Below, in pieces: positions 1-9,709 of a stretch of DNA of 64,000 bases (positions are counted from its first letter, which is position 1; each line of letters begins with the position of its first letter). The notes beneath the pieces are model-generated. The model was not told where the DNA came from, ran no database searches, and worked only from the letters and a program-made list of their open reading frames with translations. A program made the position numbers and the translations under genes. The stretch is from Chitinophaga sp. XS-30. GTDB lineage: Bacteria > Bacteroidota > Bacteroidia > Chitinophagales > Chitinophagaceae. The stretch is from the NCBI RefSeq assembly GCF_008086345.1, contig NZ_CP043006.1, positions 3,098,032 to 3,162,031 of the forward strand. Reading direction: 5' to 3'.

Positions 1-1368
1 TTTTTCAGATTGCAGGGTACGGATACTGTCGTCTATACGGAATACATCATCCGCCGTTTCTTCTTTGACGGTGAATTTGTTTACGCCTACGATGACCTTT
101 TCGCCGTTCTCGATCTCCTGCTGGTACTGGTATGCGCTGCGGGCGATCTCGTCCTGTATGAACCCCTGTTCAATGGCGCTGACGGAGCCGCCCATGGCGT
201 CTATTTTGCCGATCAGGTCCCAGGCGCGGGATTCCACTTCATTGGTCAGCGCTTCCACGTAAAAAGATCCGGCCAGCGGGTCCACCGTATCGGCAATACC
301 GCTTTCATAACCGATGATCTGCTGGGTGCGCAGGGCAATGCGGGCAGCGGCTTCGGTGGGCAGGGAAATGGCCTCGTCATAACCGTTGGTGTGCAGCGAC
401 TGTGTGCCGCCAAGTGTGGCCGCCAGTGTTTGCACGGCTACCCTCACGATATTGTTATGCGGTTGCTGGGCCGTGAGCGTACTGCCACCGGTTTGCGTAT
501 GGAAGCGGAGCATTTGCGCTTTGGCGTCGGTAGCGCCCAGCTCTTTCGTGATCTGCGCCCACATCCTGCGCGCGGCGCGGAATTTGGCCACTTCCTCGAA
601 GAGATGGTTATGCGCATTGAAAAAGAAACTCAGCCGTTTGGCGAATACATTGATGTCAAGCCCTTTTTCCAGCGCCGCTTTCAGATATGCCTTGCCGTTA
701 GAGAGCGTAAATGCCAGTTCCTGCACGGCGTTGGCGCCTGCTTCGCGGATATGGTAGCCGCTGATGGAAATGGTGTTCCACTTCGGCACTTCCCGGCTGC
801 AATAGTCGAAGATGTCTGTGATCAGCCGCATGGAAGGCTGCGGGGGATAAATAAAAGTGCCGCGGGCGGCATATTCCTTGAGGATATCATTCTGAATGGT
901 GCCGGAGATCTTTTGCAGGTCCGCCCCCTGCTTTTTTGCGAGGGCAATGTAAAGTGCCAGCAGGATGAAGCCTGTGGCATTGATGGTCATGGAAGTAGAT
1001 ACCTTTTCCAGGTCGATGCCGGAGAAAAGTATCTCCATATCTTCCAGCGAATCGATGGCTACGCCAACTTTTCCTACTTCTCCTTCGGACATGGGGTGAT
1101 CGGAGTCATACCCGATCTGGGTAGGCAGGTCGAATGCCACGCTGAGCCCCATTACGCCCTGGCCCAGCAGATAATGATAACGTTTGTTGGACTCCTCCGC
1201 TGTACTGAAACCGGCATACTGCCGCATGGTCCATAATTTGTCCCGGTACATGGATGCATGGATGCCCCGGGTGAAGGGGAAACTTCCCGGCATTTCCGTC
1301 ATCGGCACAGGATTGGTGTACAAGGGCTGTATTGCAATATCCGAATCGGTCCTGATCTTCTTTTCCAT
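1..1368 (-). CDS. B12-dependent acyl-CoA mutase, large subunit (methylmalonyl-CoA mutase family), C-terminus cut by window edge
   Basis: The minus strand reads openly for 456 codons from ATG at 1368 to base 1, so the C-terminus lies outside the window. The protein begins [17 protein letters not shown] and carries the mutase TIM-barrel signatures [43 protein letters not shown] and GGTQSLHTN. The family carries out adenosylcobalamin-dependent carbon-skeleton rearrangement of acyl-CoA esters, for example methylmalonyl-CoA to succinyl-CoA in propionate metabolism. Two stretches, HIREAGA followed by QELA and SLTAQQP-like TLTAQQP, resemble isobutyryl-CoA mutase large subunits more than classical MCM (HMQEAGA, SLTEQDP), so the exact substrate is open. 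Whether a B12-binding domain is fused cannot be seen. It is divergent from the M23 gene, with 55 bases between the two starts. Confidence 0.9.
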   Translation of the reverse strand, partial: MEKKIRTDSDIAIQPLYTNPVPMTEMPGSFPFTRGIHASMYRDKLWTMRQYAGFSTAEESNKRYHYLLGQGVMGLSVAFDLPTQIGYDSDHPMSEGEVGKVGVAIDSLEDMEILFSGIDLEKVSTSMTINATGFILLALYIALAKKQGADLQKISGTIQNDILKEYAARGTFIYPPQPSMRLITDIFDYCSREVPKWNTISISGYHIREAGANAVQELAFTLSNGKAYLKAALEKGLDINVFAKRLSFFFNAHNHLFEEVAKFRAARRMWAQITKELGATDAKAQMLRFHTQTGGSTLTAQQPHNNIVRVAVQTLAATLGGTQSLHTNGYDEAISLPTEAAARIALRTQQIIGYESGIADTVDPLAGSFYVEALTNEVESRAWDLIGKIDAMGGSVSAIEQGFIQDEIARSAYQYQQEIENGEKVIVGVNKFTVKEETADDVFRIDDSIRTLQSEK

Positions 1369-1423
1369 AGGCACAATGTTACTTTAAAAACGATAAATTG
1401 CGATAAAATTTGTTGACTGGTTT

Positions 1424-2326
1424 ATGATCACCTATTTATTGCTGGCTATTACGATAGGATTGGGGGTACTGAGTATAACACTACTGCGCAAAGCGAGCAG
1501 GAAACCGCTGCGGGATGGCATATTAACAGCATTACTGTCCGTTTCCCTCGGCCTGTTCATCTATCTCTATGGTACCTGGGTATTCCTGAGCATTTATGCG
1601 AAGTATGTTTTTGGCGTATCGTACCTGCTGCTGGGGCTGTATTTCCTCTGGAAGCGGAAGCGGGTGCTGCGGGCTACGAATGCGCTCTACAAGGTAGTGC
1701 TCATCCTTTTTTTCGGCACCTGCTGTATCCTGTATTTCACGGGCACCACAGGAGTGCCGGAGCGGGTAGATCTGGATTTTCCGTTGAAAAAGGGACGGTA
1801 TTTCGTGATACAGGGCGGCAAAGGCTTGCCTACCAACCTCTTTCATTTCAGCCTGCGCGGGGCCATTTACGCGATGGATATTGTAAGGTTGAATGATTTC
1901 GGGAACCGCGCCAATACGGTGTTCTCCCGCAACCTGGAGGATTATGCCATATTCGGGGATACCATTTACAGCCCCTGCAACGGAAGGGTTGTACGTGCGC
2001 ATGGCAGCAACCCGGATAATATTCCTCCGAATATGGACCGTGGCCCGAAGAACACCAATATGGTCGTGATTGAAACGGATACCTATACCGTATTCATGGG
2101 GCATATGAAAATGAACAGCGTGATGGTAAAAGAAGGGGACAGGGTGACCACCGGGCAACCGATCGGGCGGGTGGGTAATTCCGGTTTCAGCAGTGAGCCG
2201 CATCTGCACATCCAGGTGCATAAAAGGGAAGACGGGCATCCCTGGTACCGGTCCACGCCGTTGTATATCCGTTTTAACGGTAACAGTTACCTGTTGAACG
2301 AGGTGATCAAAAAGAAGAATCTCTGA
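1424..2326 (+). CDS. M23 family metallopeptidase with N-terminal membrane helices
   Basis: This 300-residue protein has about three or four hydrophobic segments in the first 115 residues, then a LytM/M23 fold from about residue 120 to 290. Family members cut peptidoglycan cross-links or act as inactive activators. Visible motifs are YAMDIV (Asp zinc ligand), FGDTIYSPCNGRVV, VVIETDTYTVFMGHM, VKEGDRVTTGQPIGRVGNSG and HLHIQVH, the HxH ligand pair. The usual first His directly four residues before the Asp is absent; a His in LFHFS, further upstream, may serve instead, as in M23 variants with a longer spacing. The active site therefore probably sits on the outer side of the inner membrane, anchored by the helices. 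It is convergent with the next gene. Confidence 0.82.
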   Translation: MITYLLLAITIGLGVLSITLLRKASRKPLRDGILTALLSVSLGLFIYLYGTWVFLSIYAKYVFGVSYLLLGLYFLWKRKRVLRATNALYKVVLILFFGTCCILYFTGTTGVPERVDLDFPLKKGRYFVIQGGKGLPTNLFHFSLRGAIYAMDIVRLNDFGNRANTVFSRNLEDYAIFGDTIYSPCNGRVVRAHGSNPDNIPPNMDRGPKNTNMVVIETDTYTVFMGHMKMNSVMVKEGDRVTTGQPIGRVGNSGFSSEPHLHIQVHKREDGHPWYRSTPLYIRFNGNSYLLNEVIKKKNL

Positions 2327-2367
2327 CGGCAACTCCTGGCTTCAACGTTGGCGGCAGCTTTTCACTG

Positions 2368-2901
2368 TTATCCCTTCATCAATCGCTTCGCTTCCGCATT
2401 GATGATCGCTGCGGCAATATCCGCAGGCGATTCCTTTTGCTGCATGAACAGTTCCAGTATTTGTTTGTTCAGTTCGATGGCAGGCGCATCAGGCGGCAGT
2501 TTCAGCGCTATCTGGTTAATGATGGAGATCGTTTGTTCCTTCACTGTTTTTACAGCTTCCCAGGCCTGCTGCGTGACATAGATCTGCTGGGAAACATTAT
2601 GATCGTATTCGGATTTGATGTTGGATACCATGCCGATCTGCATGTCCAGCACCGTGAAGCCGGGCTGGTTGATCCGGCTGATCAGGCTTTGAGGGGAAAT
2701 GCGCTCTACGAACAGCACGATCCTTTCATAAGCCTGCAATTGCAGCGGCAGTGCAACGTTGCGCGGGTCCGCTGCAACTGGTGCAGTAGTGGCAGGGTCG
2801 GTTTTCTCCGGTTTCTTCAATGAATCTTTAAGCGTCCAGATTACCAGTACGATAGCGCCGGCTCCCAGAATAATAAACAACCACTCCTGACTGTTAGGCA
2901 T
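2368..2901 (-). CDS. Small membrane-anchored protein, DUF7935-like
   Basis: This 177-residue protein has one N-terminal transmembrane helix (residues about 8-25, LFIILGAGAIVLVIW), a Pro/Ala/Thr-rich linker at about 30-48, and then a helical soluble region to the end. The soluble part recalls the Bacteroidota family DUF7935, from memory, and I know of no function for it. No catalytic motif is visible. A TAnnTTTG box lies 22 bases upstream of the start. It sits between a peptidase and serine dehydratase genes, which gives no clear functional link. Confidence 0.6.
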   Translation of the reverse strand: MPNSQEWLFIILGAGAIVLVIWTLKDSLKKPEKTDPATTAPVAADPRNVALPLQLQAYERIVLFVERISPQSLISRINQPGFTVLDMQIGMVSNIKSEYDHNVSQQIYVTQQAWEAVKTVKEQTISIINQIALKLPPDAPAIELNKQILELFMQQKESPADIAAAIINAEAKRLMKG

Positions 2902-2923
2902 AAATGAAAGGGTTTTAGGAGTA

Positions 2924-2931
2924 CAAATATA
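2924..2931 (-). promoter_or_regulatory. Bacteroidota -7 box for the DUF7935-like gene
   Basis: The minus strand reads TATATTTG, a full match to TAnnTTTG, 23 bases before the ATG at 2901. I see no good -33 TTTG. Confidence 0.45.
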
Positions 2932-2972
2932 GATTTATTTTATTATTTGTAACTGCTGATATGATTTTTATG

Positions 2973-4394
2973 TCAGCATTCCGGCAAGCTGAGCGGTATG
3001 TTGACCGCCAGTCCGCCGTCGGAGGTTTCCTTGTATTTTGAATTCATGTCCAGCGCTGTTTCCCACATGGTTTTCACTACGGCGTCCAGCGATACTTTTG
3101 CCAGTTCCGGGTTGCTTTGCAGGGCCAGCTGGCAGGCGGTGATCGCTTTGATGGCGCCCATGGTATTGCGTTCTATGCAGGGTATCTGTACGAGCCCGCC
3201 GATGGGATCGCAGGTCAATCCAAGGTGATGCTCCATGGCGATCTCGGCGGCCATCAGCACCTGCCTTTGTGATCCGCCCATACATTCGGTGAGCGCTGCG
3301 GCGGCCATCGCGGAAGAAACGCCTATTTCGGCCTGGCAGCCGCCCATGGCTGCGGAGATGGTTGCGCGTTTTTTGAAGATGCTGCCGATCTCTGATGCCG
3401 TCAGCAGGAACTGGATGATCCGTTCGGGATCGAAGCCATCGCAGAAGGCAATGTAGTATTGCAGTACGGCGGGGATCACTCCGGCGGCCCCGTTGGTAGG
3501 TGCGGTAACCACCCTGCCGAAGGAGGCATTCTCTTCGTTCACGGCCAGCGCGAAGCAGCTAACCCAGTCCAGCGTATAGGAAAAATGCTGCCCGCCTTCG
3601 CGGATAGCCGTGATCCAGGAATGGTAATCAGTATAAGTCCTTCCGTTTAACAGTTTTTTATTGAGTGCCGCCGCCCTGCGCCCCACTTTCAGGCCGCCGG
3701 GCAGTTCGCCGGTGGTGTGGCATCCGCGGTAAATGCATTCCTGCATTACCTGCCATATTTTCAGCACACCCTCCCGGGTGGCGGCTTCGCTGCGCCAGGC
3801 CTGTTCATTCTCCATGACGAGTTCGGAGATGGAAAAACCGGTTTTAATGCACCATTGCAGCAACTGCCTTGCCGTGTCTATAGGAAAGGGCAGGTCCACA
3901 CTGTTCTGCGGGTTGCCGGCTTCGCCTTCCTTCACCACGAACCCGCCACCGATGGAGTAGTAAGTGGCCGCCAACTGGTCGCCGTTGCGGAGAGTAACGA
4001 GGAAGGTCAGGGCATTGGGATGGAAGGGGAGTGATTCCTCGAACAGGAATGCAATATCGCTGACGGGATCAAATGTTATGGTATATTTCCCGTTAAGCTG
4101 CAGTTTCCGGTCGCGGCGGATGCCGTCTATCTTGGGAGTGATCTGGCTGACATCGAATGTCACCGGATCATCGCCTGAAAGTCCCAGCAATACGGCGATA
4201 TCCGTACCGTGGCCATGGCCGGTCTTGGCCAGGGAGCCGTACAGCAACACGGTCAGGCCGGTCACTTCGGGCAACTGGTCGCCGAGTTCGTCCAGGAAAC
4301 GCATGGCTGCGCGCCATGGGCCTAAGGTATGTGAGCTGGAAGGTCCTACGCCGATCTTGAAGATGTCAAATACTGAGATGCACTCGTGTGGCAC
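2973..4394 (-). CDS. sdaA: L-serine ammonia-lyase (iron-sulfur serine dehydratase), single chain
   Basis: This 473-residue protein converts L-serine to pyruvate and ammonia in the cytosol with a 4Fe-4S cluster. The N-terminal beta domain starts [18 protein letters not shown], and the C-terminal alpha domain contains [31 protein letters not shown] and [17 protein letters not shown]. The cysteines in GGCQ, TCDP and PCIE are the likely cluster ligands. The length fits the one-chain form rather than the split alpha/beta form. It has its own -7 box (TACCTTTG at 4421-4414), and a terminator separates it from the FKBP pair upstream, so it is probably a single-gene unit. Confidence 0.95.
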   Translation of the reverse strand: MPHECISVFDIFKIGVGPSSSHTLGPWRAAMRFLDELGDQLPEVTGLTVLLYGSLAKTGHGHGTDIAVLLGLSGDDPVTFDVSQITPKIDGIRRDRKLQLNGKYTITFDPVSDIAFLFEESLPFHPNALTFLVTLRNGDQLAATYYSIGGGFVVKEGEAGNPQNSVDLPFPIDTARQLLQWCIKTGFSISELVMENEQAWRSEAATREGVLKIWQVMQECIYRGCHTTGELPGGLKVGRRAAALNKKLLNGRTYTDYHSWITAIREGGQHFSYTLDWVSCFALAVNEENASFGRVVTAPTNGAAGVIPAVLQYYIAFCDGFDPERIIQFLLTASEIGSIFKKRATISAAMGGCQAEIGVSSAMAAAALTECMGGSQRQVLMAAEIAMEHHLGLTCDPIGGLVQIPCIERNTMGAIKAITACQLALQSNPELAKVSLDAVVKTMWETALDMNSKYKETSDGGLAVNIPLSLPEC

Positions 4395-4413
4395 AATGAA
4401 TTGATTTATTGGT

Positions 4414-4421
4414 CAAAGGTA
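4414..4421 (-). promoter_or_regulatory. -7 promoter box for sdaA
   Basis: The minus strand reads TACCTTTG, a full TAnnTTTG match about 20 bases before the sdaA ATG. It lies just downstream of the FKBP terminator, which supports separate transcription of sdaA. Confidence 0.55.
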
Positions 4422-4454
4422 TTGAATCGTTGCTTGCTGCCGGCGAAAGGTAGG

Positions 4455-4490
4455 AAAAAATCAGCCCTGCCGGTTTTGGGCAGGGCTGAT
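4455..4490 (-). terminator. Rho-independent terminator of the FKBP pair
   Basis: An 11-base perfect stem (4461-4471 with 4479-4489) with a 7-base loop is followed on the minus strand by a run of six T. It begins 26 bases after the FKBP stop at 4516. Confidence 0.85.
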
Positions 4491-4515
4491 TATGATAATG
4501 GGATGATAATTCCCC

Positions 4516-5013
4516 TTAGTAATAAAAGTTATTGAGCGTGATCTCGAAAACAAGCACAGAATTGGCCGGGATGGCGGCTGAGCTGGAGGTTTTGTACCCC
4601 AGTCCCGATGGAATAAGCAGCAATACCTTATCTCCTTTGGCGATCTTCCGCAGGCCGATCTGCCAGCCCTGAACGAGGTTCTTGAGGCGGGCATCTCCCA
4701 GGGTATTGTTATCCCGGGTTTCGAAAACATTGCCGTTGAGCAGTTTGCCGGTGTAGGAAATGTTCATCCGGTCTTCCAGGGTGATCGTATCGTTCGGTGT
4801 GGTGCCGCGTGCCAGTATCTTGTAATGCAGCCCGCTGGTATCATCTTTCATGGTGCCGGTGATGCTGCTGTCAGCGATATATTGCTGTATCAGCTGTTCA
4901 TCGATAGCGGCTTGTTTAACAGGATCGTGCGGCACATCGTCCTTTTTCTTTTTGCAGGCGGTGAACATCAATACCGCCAGGAGGCCGAGCAGCCCGAAAT
5001 AGTGTCTCTTCAT
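4516..5013 (-). CDS. FKBP-type peptidyl-prolyl isomerase lipoprotein
   Basis: This 165-residue protein starts with a lipoprotein signal (lipobox MFTAC, Cys at about 20, followed by KKKKDD), so it should be lipid-anchored in the envelope. The FKBP domain covers about residues 60-165: TLEDRMNISYTGKLLNGNVF, VQGWQIGLRKIAKGDK, LLIPSGLGYKTS, IPANSVLVFEITLNNF. These are the usual core and hydrophobic-pocket motifs of isomerases that speed proline cis-trans changes in folding proteins. It lies 17 bases downstream of a second FKBP gene on the same strand, and both probably share one transcript ending at the terminator near 4470. Confidence 0.9.
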   Translation of the reverse strand: MKRHYFGLLGLLAVLMFTACKKKKDDVPHDPVKQAAIDEQLIQQYIADSSITGTMKDDTSGLHYKILARGTTPNDTITLEDRMNISYTGKLLNGNVFETRDNNTLGDARLKNLVQGWQIGLRKIAKGDKVLLLIPSGLGYKTSSSAAIPANSVLVFEITLNNFYY

Positions 5014-5030
5014 ACAAATATTTAAGATGT

Positions 5031-5541
5031 TTATTTAAAGTCTACCAGTTTTACATCGCATACCAGTATGGCGTCCGGTGGAATGGTACCGGGAATGCCT
5101 GTTGACCCGAAGGCGAGGCTGGAGGGAATATACATGATAATATGACCGCCTTTGGTGATCAGGCGAAGGCCGATCTGCCACCCGGCGATATGATCTTTCA
5201 GCTTCCGGCCATCGAATTTTGTAGGCAGGTTCTGGGATGATTCGATCAACCGCTCTTCGCGCAGCAGGCTGCGCTTGAAAATAACGGTGGGTGTCTGGTC
5301 CAGGTGAATGGTGTCGATACCGTTGCCCGGTGCAACGATCTTGTACACGAGGCCGCTGGGGTGGATGACAATACCGGAATCACGGTTCCGGCTGCGGAGG
5401 TATTCGCGGATGGACTGGGTATCCTGTTGTACGGATTCAAAGAAATCGTTCAACGAGTTTTCCTTTTTGACGCAGGAACTTGAGCAGCAGGGCGGAAGCC
5501 AGTACTGCAAGGCCGGAATAAAAAAGTCGTCTGATCATCAT
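5031..5541 (-). CDS. FKBP-type peptidyl-prolyl isomerase lipoprotein, apparent +1 frameshift in signal peptide
   Basis: The FKBP domain (KFDGRKLKDHIAGWQIGLRL, MYIPSSLAFGS, IPPDAILVCDVKLVDF) is intact, but its frame has no ATG and is closed upstream by stops. A second frame starts at ATG 5541 as MMIRRLFYSGLAVLASALLL and runs into a stop after 34 codons. Removing one base at about 5480-5481 joins the two frames and gives a textbook lipobox (ALLLSSC followed by VKKENS) and a 169-residue lipoprotein like its neighbour. A -7 box at 5568-5561 fits a start at 5541. So this is a single-base insertion, either a real pseudogene or a sequence error. The only in-frame alternative start is a TTG at 5510, which gives no sensible signal peptide. 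Confidence 0.75.
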
Positions 5542-5560
5542 ACGCACAGCAGGAATTTGT

Positions 5561-5568
5561 CAAAAATA
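5561..5568 (-). promoter_or_regulatory. -7 promoter box of the FKBP pair
   Basis: The minus strand reads TATTTTTG, 20 bases before the ATG at 5541. This implies a short leader and supports 5541 as the original start. Confidence 0.45.
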
Positions 5569-5599
5569 CAACAGTTAAACGCGTTACCCGGGCAGAAAG

Positions 5600-7327
<1,728 letters not shown>

Positions 7328-7343
7328 TTAAGTGGAATGATGT

Positions 7344-7625
7344 TTAGATGATGGCCAGAATGTCTGATTCACGCATGATCAGGTATTCTTCACCTTCAAA
7401 GGGGATTTCCTGGCCGGAGTATTTGCCATACAGAACGGTGTCGCCTACTTTTACGGTGGTGGGCTCGTCCTTTTTGCCCGGCCCGGCCGCTACCACAGTA
7501 CCACGTTGAGGTTTTTCTTTAGCGGTGTCGGGGATAATGATACCACCAGAGGTTTTTTCTTCTGCTGCTGCGGGTTTTACGATCACCCTGTCTGCCAGAG
7601 GTTTAATACTTAATTTTTTAGCCAT
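7344..7625 (-). CDS. groES: Co-chaperonin GroES
   Basis: This 93-residue protein matches the Hsp10 family along its length: [22 protein letters not shown], the mobile loop [36 protein letters not shown] and [13 protein letters not shown] at the end. The heptameric ring caps GroEL, and the IIIP segment of the loop docks onto it. It is first in the groES-groEL operon. A promoter with an overlapping palindrome lies about 100 bases upstream. The start at 7625 is the only ATG that fits the family. Confidence 0.97.
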   Translation of the reverse strand: MAKKLSIKPLADRVIVKPAAAEEKTSGGIIIPDTAKEKPQRGTVVAAGPGKKDEPTTVKVGDTVLYGKYSGQEIPFEGEEYLIMRESDILAII

Positions 7626-7728
7626 TTTGAATCTATTTTTAAAAAGATGTGTTGAAATGGAATAATTTGACGGAAATTCCCTTAACGAAGATTATGCCAA
7701 CAGACATTCAGGTCAAATTTTCAGGAAG

Positions 7729-7770
7729 CAAAGATAAGTAAAGTTCTCAGGGACTGTCAAAAAATGACAT
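7729..7770 (-). promoter_or_regulatory. groESL promoter with overlapping TGTCA-N5-TGACA palindrome
   Basis: On the minus strand a -7 box TATCTTTG sits at 7736-7729, with a possible -33 TTTG at 7762-7759, 22 bases away. A perfect inverted repeat TGTCA-N5-TGACA covers 7756-7770, over the -33 element. It is nested in a larger imperfect hairpin with GACTG/CAGTC arms at 7753-7781. The position fits an operator for a heat-shock regulator. It is not the CIRCE sequence. Confidence 0.5.
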
Positions 7771-7817
7771 TTTTTCAGTCCGCCGTAACTATTTTTTAAA
7801 AAGTCCCTCTAAAACAG

Positions 7818-7825
7818 TAGATTTG
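7818..7825 (+). promoter_or_regulatory. -7 promoter box of the nusB operon
   Basis: TAGATTTG is a full match, 21 bases before the ATG at 7847. It overlaps a TTG that could be taken as a start codon at 7823, so it favours the ATG. Confidence 0.55.
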
Positions 7826-7846
7826 CGGCCATTTTCCTTAGCGTAC

Positions 7847-8776
7847 ATGATCAGTAGAAGAAACATCCGGGTAAAAGTAATGCAAACGCTGTATGCCATG
7901 GACACCATGGAGCAGGGCTCCCTGAAACCAGGCACCGCCACCAGTTTGCTGAATGAGAAGTTAGACCAGACCTGTCAGATATTCACTTATTTGCTGTATT
8001 CCATTGCCCGCGTAGCACAATACGCGGAAACGGATGCACAGGCCAGGGCCTCCAAACACCTGCCCAGCGCGGCAGACCTTGTCGTCAATACCAAGATCGC
8101 CGGTAATGACTTCATCTTCCAGGTATTGGGGGACAAGGGGTTCCAGGTGAACCTGGACAGCTGGAAACTGCGCCACCTGGAAGACCCGGAACTGACCCGG
8201 AAACTCTACAACCGGCTGGCGGAAAGTGAATTATATAAGACGTATATCAGCGAACAGTCCCGCAACAAAGCTTCCGAGAAACAGATAATAGAATATATCT
8301 ATAAAGACATCCTGGAAAAGAACGACCTGTTCCGCCAGCATATGGAAGACAGTTTCCTCCACTGGGGGGATGATGAAGATATGATGGGCATCCTGGTAGG
8401 CAACTACCTCTCCAAGCCCCAGCTGTTCAATTTCCTGCAGCTGATCAGCCGGGAGAAACTGGAGTATGCCCGGGAGCTGCTGCTTACGGTGATCGACAAA
8501 AAGGACTATTGCCTGGAACTGATCAAGCCCAAGCTGCAGAACTGGGACCCGGAGCGCATAGCCGCCATCGATATGCTGCTGATGGAAATGGGGGTTTGCG
8601 AATTCCTCTATTTCCCTACCATTCCTACCAAGGTGACCATCAACGAATATATCGATCTGGCCAAAGGCTACAGCACACCGCAAAGCGGCCAGTTCGTGAA
8701 CGGCATCCTGGACAATATCCTGAAAGACCTCGTACAGGCCAATCAGGTGCAGAAGACAGACCGTACCCGGAAATGA
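7847..8776 (+). CDS. nusB: Transcription antitermination factor NusB
   Basis: This 309-residue protein is the long Bacteroidota form of NusB. The N-terminus SRRNIRVKVMQTLYAMDTME is the RNA-binding first helix, and the C-terminal core holds WDPERIAAIDMLLMEMGVCEF, PTKVTINEYIDLAKGYSTPQSGQFVNGILD. NusB with NusE (S10) binds boxA RNA and supports antitermination of rRNA operons. Residues about 30-200 are the insertion typical of this phylum. The start at 7847 is chosen because a promoter box covers the alternative TTG at 7823. It heads an apparent operon with the DUF1573 gene and yajC. Confidence 0.92.
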   Translation: MISRRNIRVKVMQTLYAMDTMEQGSLKPGTATSLLNEKLDQTCQIFTYLLYSIARVAQYAETDAQARASKHLPSAADLVVNTKIAGNDFIFQVLGDKGFQVNLDSWKLRHLEDPELTRKLYNRLAESELYKTYISEQSRNKASEKQIIEYIYKDILEKNDLFRQHMEDSFLHWGDDEDMMGILVGNYLSKPQLFNFLQLISREKLEYARELLLTVIDKKDYCLELIKPKLQNWDPERIAAIDMLLMEMGVCEFLYFPTIPTKVTINEYIDLAKGYSTPQSGQFVNGILDNILKDLVQANQVQKTDRTRK

Positions 8777-8801
8777 TCCAAAACCATAAATATTCCTGTT
8801 C

Positions 8802-9251
8802 ATGAAATCGTTCTTATCCTCATTACTGTTGGCCGCCGCGGTACTGACCGCCTGCAACAACAATGCGAAAGAAACCGGCAGCGACCAGGCATCGACCCTT
8901 AACAGCGCTTCCGACTCCGCTCAGGGCCTGTACCCGGTGATCACTTTTGAAAAAGAAAGCCATAACTTTGGGAATATTGAAGAAGGCGAAGTGGTAGAGT
9001 ACTCCTTCAAATTCACCAATACGGGCAATAAAGACCTCCTGATCACCAGGGCGGAGGCCAGTTGCGGCTGTACTGTACCTGAATGGCCGAAAGAACCCGT
9101 TAAACCCGGGGAAAGCGCCTATATGAAGGTGAAGTTCGACAGCCGGGGAAGACCGGAAGGATATACCGAAAAGGAGATATATATCCAGGCCAATACCAAT
9201 CCTCCCGCAGTGAACGGTCCGAAGATCCAGTGCACGGTCGTAAAGAAATAG
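8802..9251 (+). CDS. DUF1573 lipoprotein
   Basis: This 149-residue protein has a lipoprotein signal (LTACNNN, Cys at about 18) and one immunoglobulin-like DUF1573 domain from about residue 45: FGNIEEGEVVEYSFKFTNTG, LLITRAEASCGCTVP, KPGESAYMKVKFDS. The CGC in SCGCTVP is conserved in the family, but its role is unknown to me. It should be lipid-anchored in the periplasm or outer membrane. It lies 25 bases after nusB and 36 before yajC, an order that is common in Bacteroidota. Confidence 0.85.
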   Translation: MKSFLSSLLLAAAVLTACNNNAKETGSDQASTLNSASDSAQGLYPVITFEKESHNFGNIEEGEVVEYSFKFTNTGNKDLLITRAEASCGCTVPEWPKEPVKPGESAYMKVKFDSRGRPEGYTEKEIYIQANTNPPAVNGPKIQCTVVKK

Positions 9252-9287
9252 TAACTTTATTCGTTTCAAATCAACAAACAACATACG

Positions 9288-9638
9288 ATGTACAACTTAT
9301 TAAATGTATTCTTAATGACGCCCCAGCAAGGCGGCGGTCAGGGCGGTTTCGGCGGAATGGGCTCCCTGCTGTTCTTCGGCGGTATGATCCTGGTAATGTG
9401 GTTCTTCATGATCCGCCCCCAAACCAAAAAAGCCAAACTGCAGAAACAGTTTATCGATAACCTGAAAGAAGGGGAAAAAGTGGTGACCATTGCAGGTATC
9501 CACGGAAAAGTGAAAAAGATCAACGAGAATAATACCCTCCAGATCGAAGTGAGTCCCGGTACTTTCCTGACCATCGAGCGCTCTGCTGTAAGCATGGAAT
9601 ATACCAATGCTGTTGCGAAAGCTGCGGAAACGAAATAA
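9288..9638 (+). CDS. yajC: Preprotein translocase subunit YajC
   Basis: This 116-residue inner-membrane protein has a Gly/Gln-rich N-terminus, one helix at about residues 22-41 (LLFFGGMILVMWFFMIRP) and the YajC signature RPQTKKAKLQKQFIDNLKEGEKVVTIAGIHGKV. YajC associates with SecDF and SecYEG and assists export. The secDF gene of the same machine lies about 12 kb away in this window. An intrinsic terminator follows 24 bases after the stop. Confidence 0.94.
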   Translation: MYNLLNVFLMTPQQGGGQGGFGGMGSLLFFGGMILVMWFFMIRPQTKKAKLQKQFIDNLKEGEKVVTIAGIHGKVKKINENNTLQIEVSPGTFLTIERSAVSMEYTNAVAKAAETK

Positions 9639-9661
9639 GGGACTACGGTCCGGAAAATAAA

Positions 9662-9699
9662 AAACGGGGTTTCATCACAGGGAACCCCGTTTTTTTTTA
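9662..9699 (+). terminator. Rho-independent terminator after yajC
   Basis: A strong stem with ACGGGGTT/AACCCCGT arms and an 11-base loop is followed by nine T. It lies only 11 bases before the coaE start, so coaE needs its own promoter or read-through. Confidence 0.88.
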
Positions 9700-9709
9700 T
9701 TTTAGTTCA

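Noticed and set aside
10..1236. Long plus-strand frame of about 400 codons
   Set aside because: It is the mirror of the acyl-CoA mutase on the minus strand, which has clear family motifs; the plus-strand product has none.
7753..7781. Terminator between groES and nusB
   Set aside because: The genes are divergent, so the hairpin lies in a promoter region and is better read as an operator palindrome.
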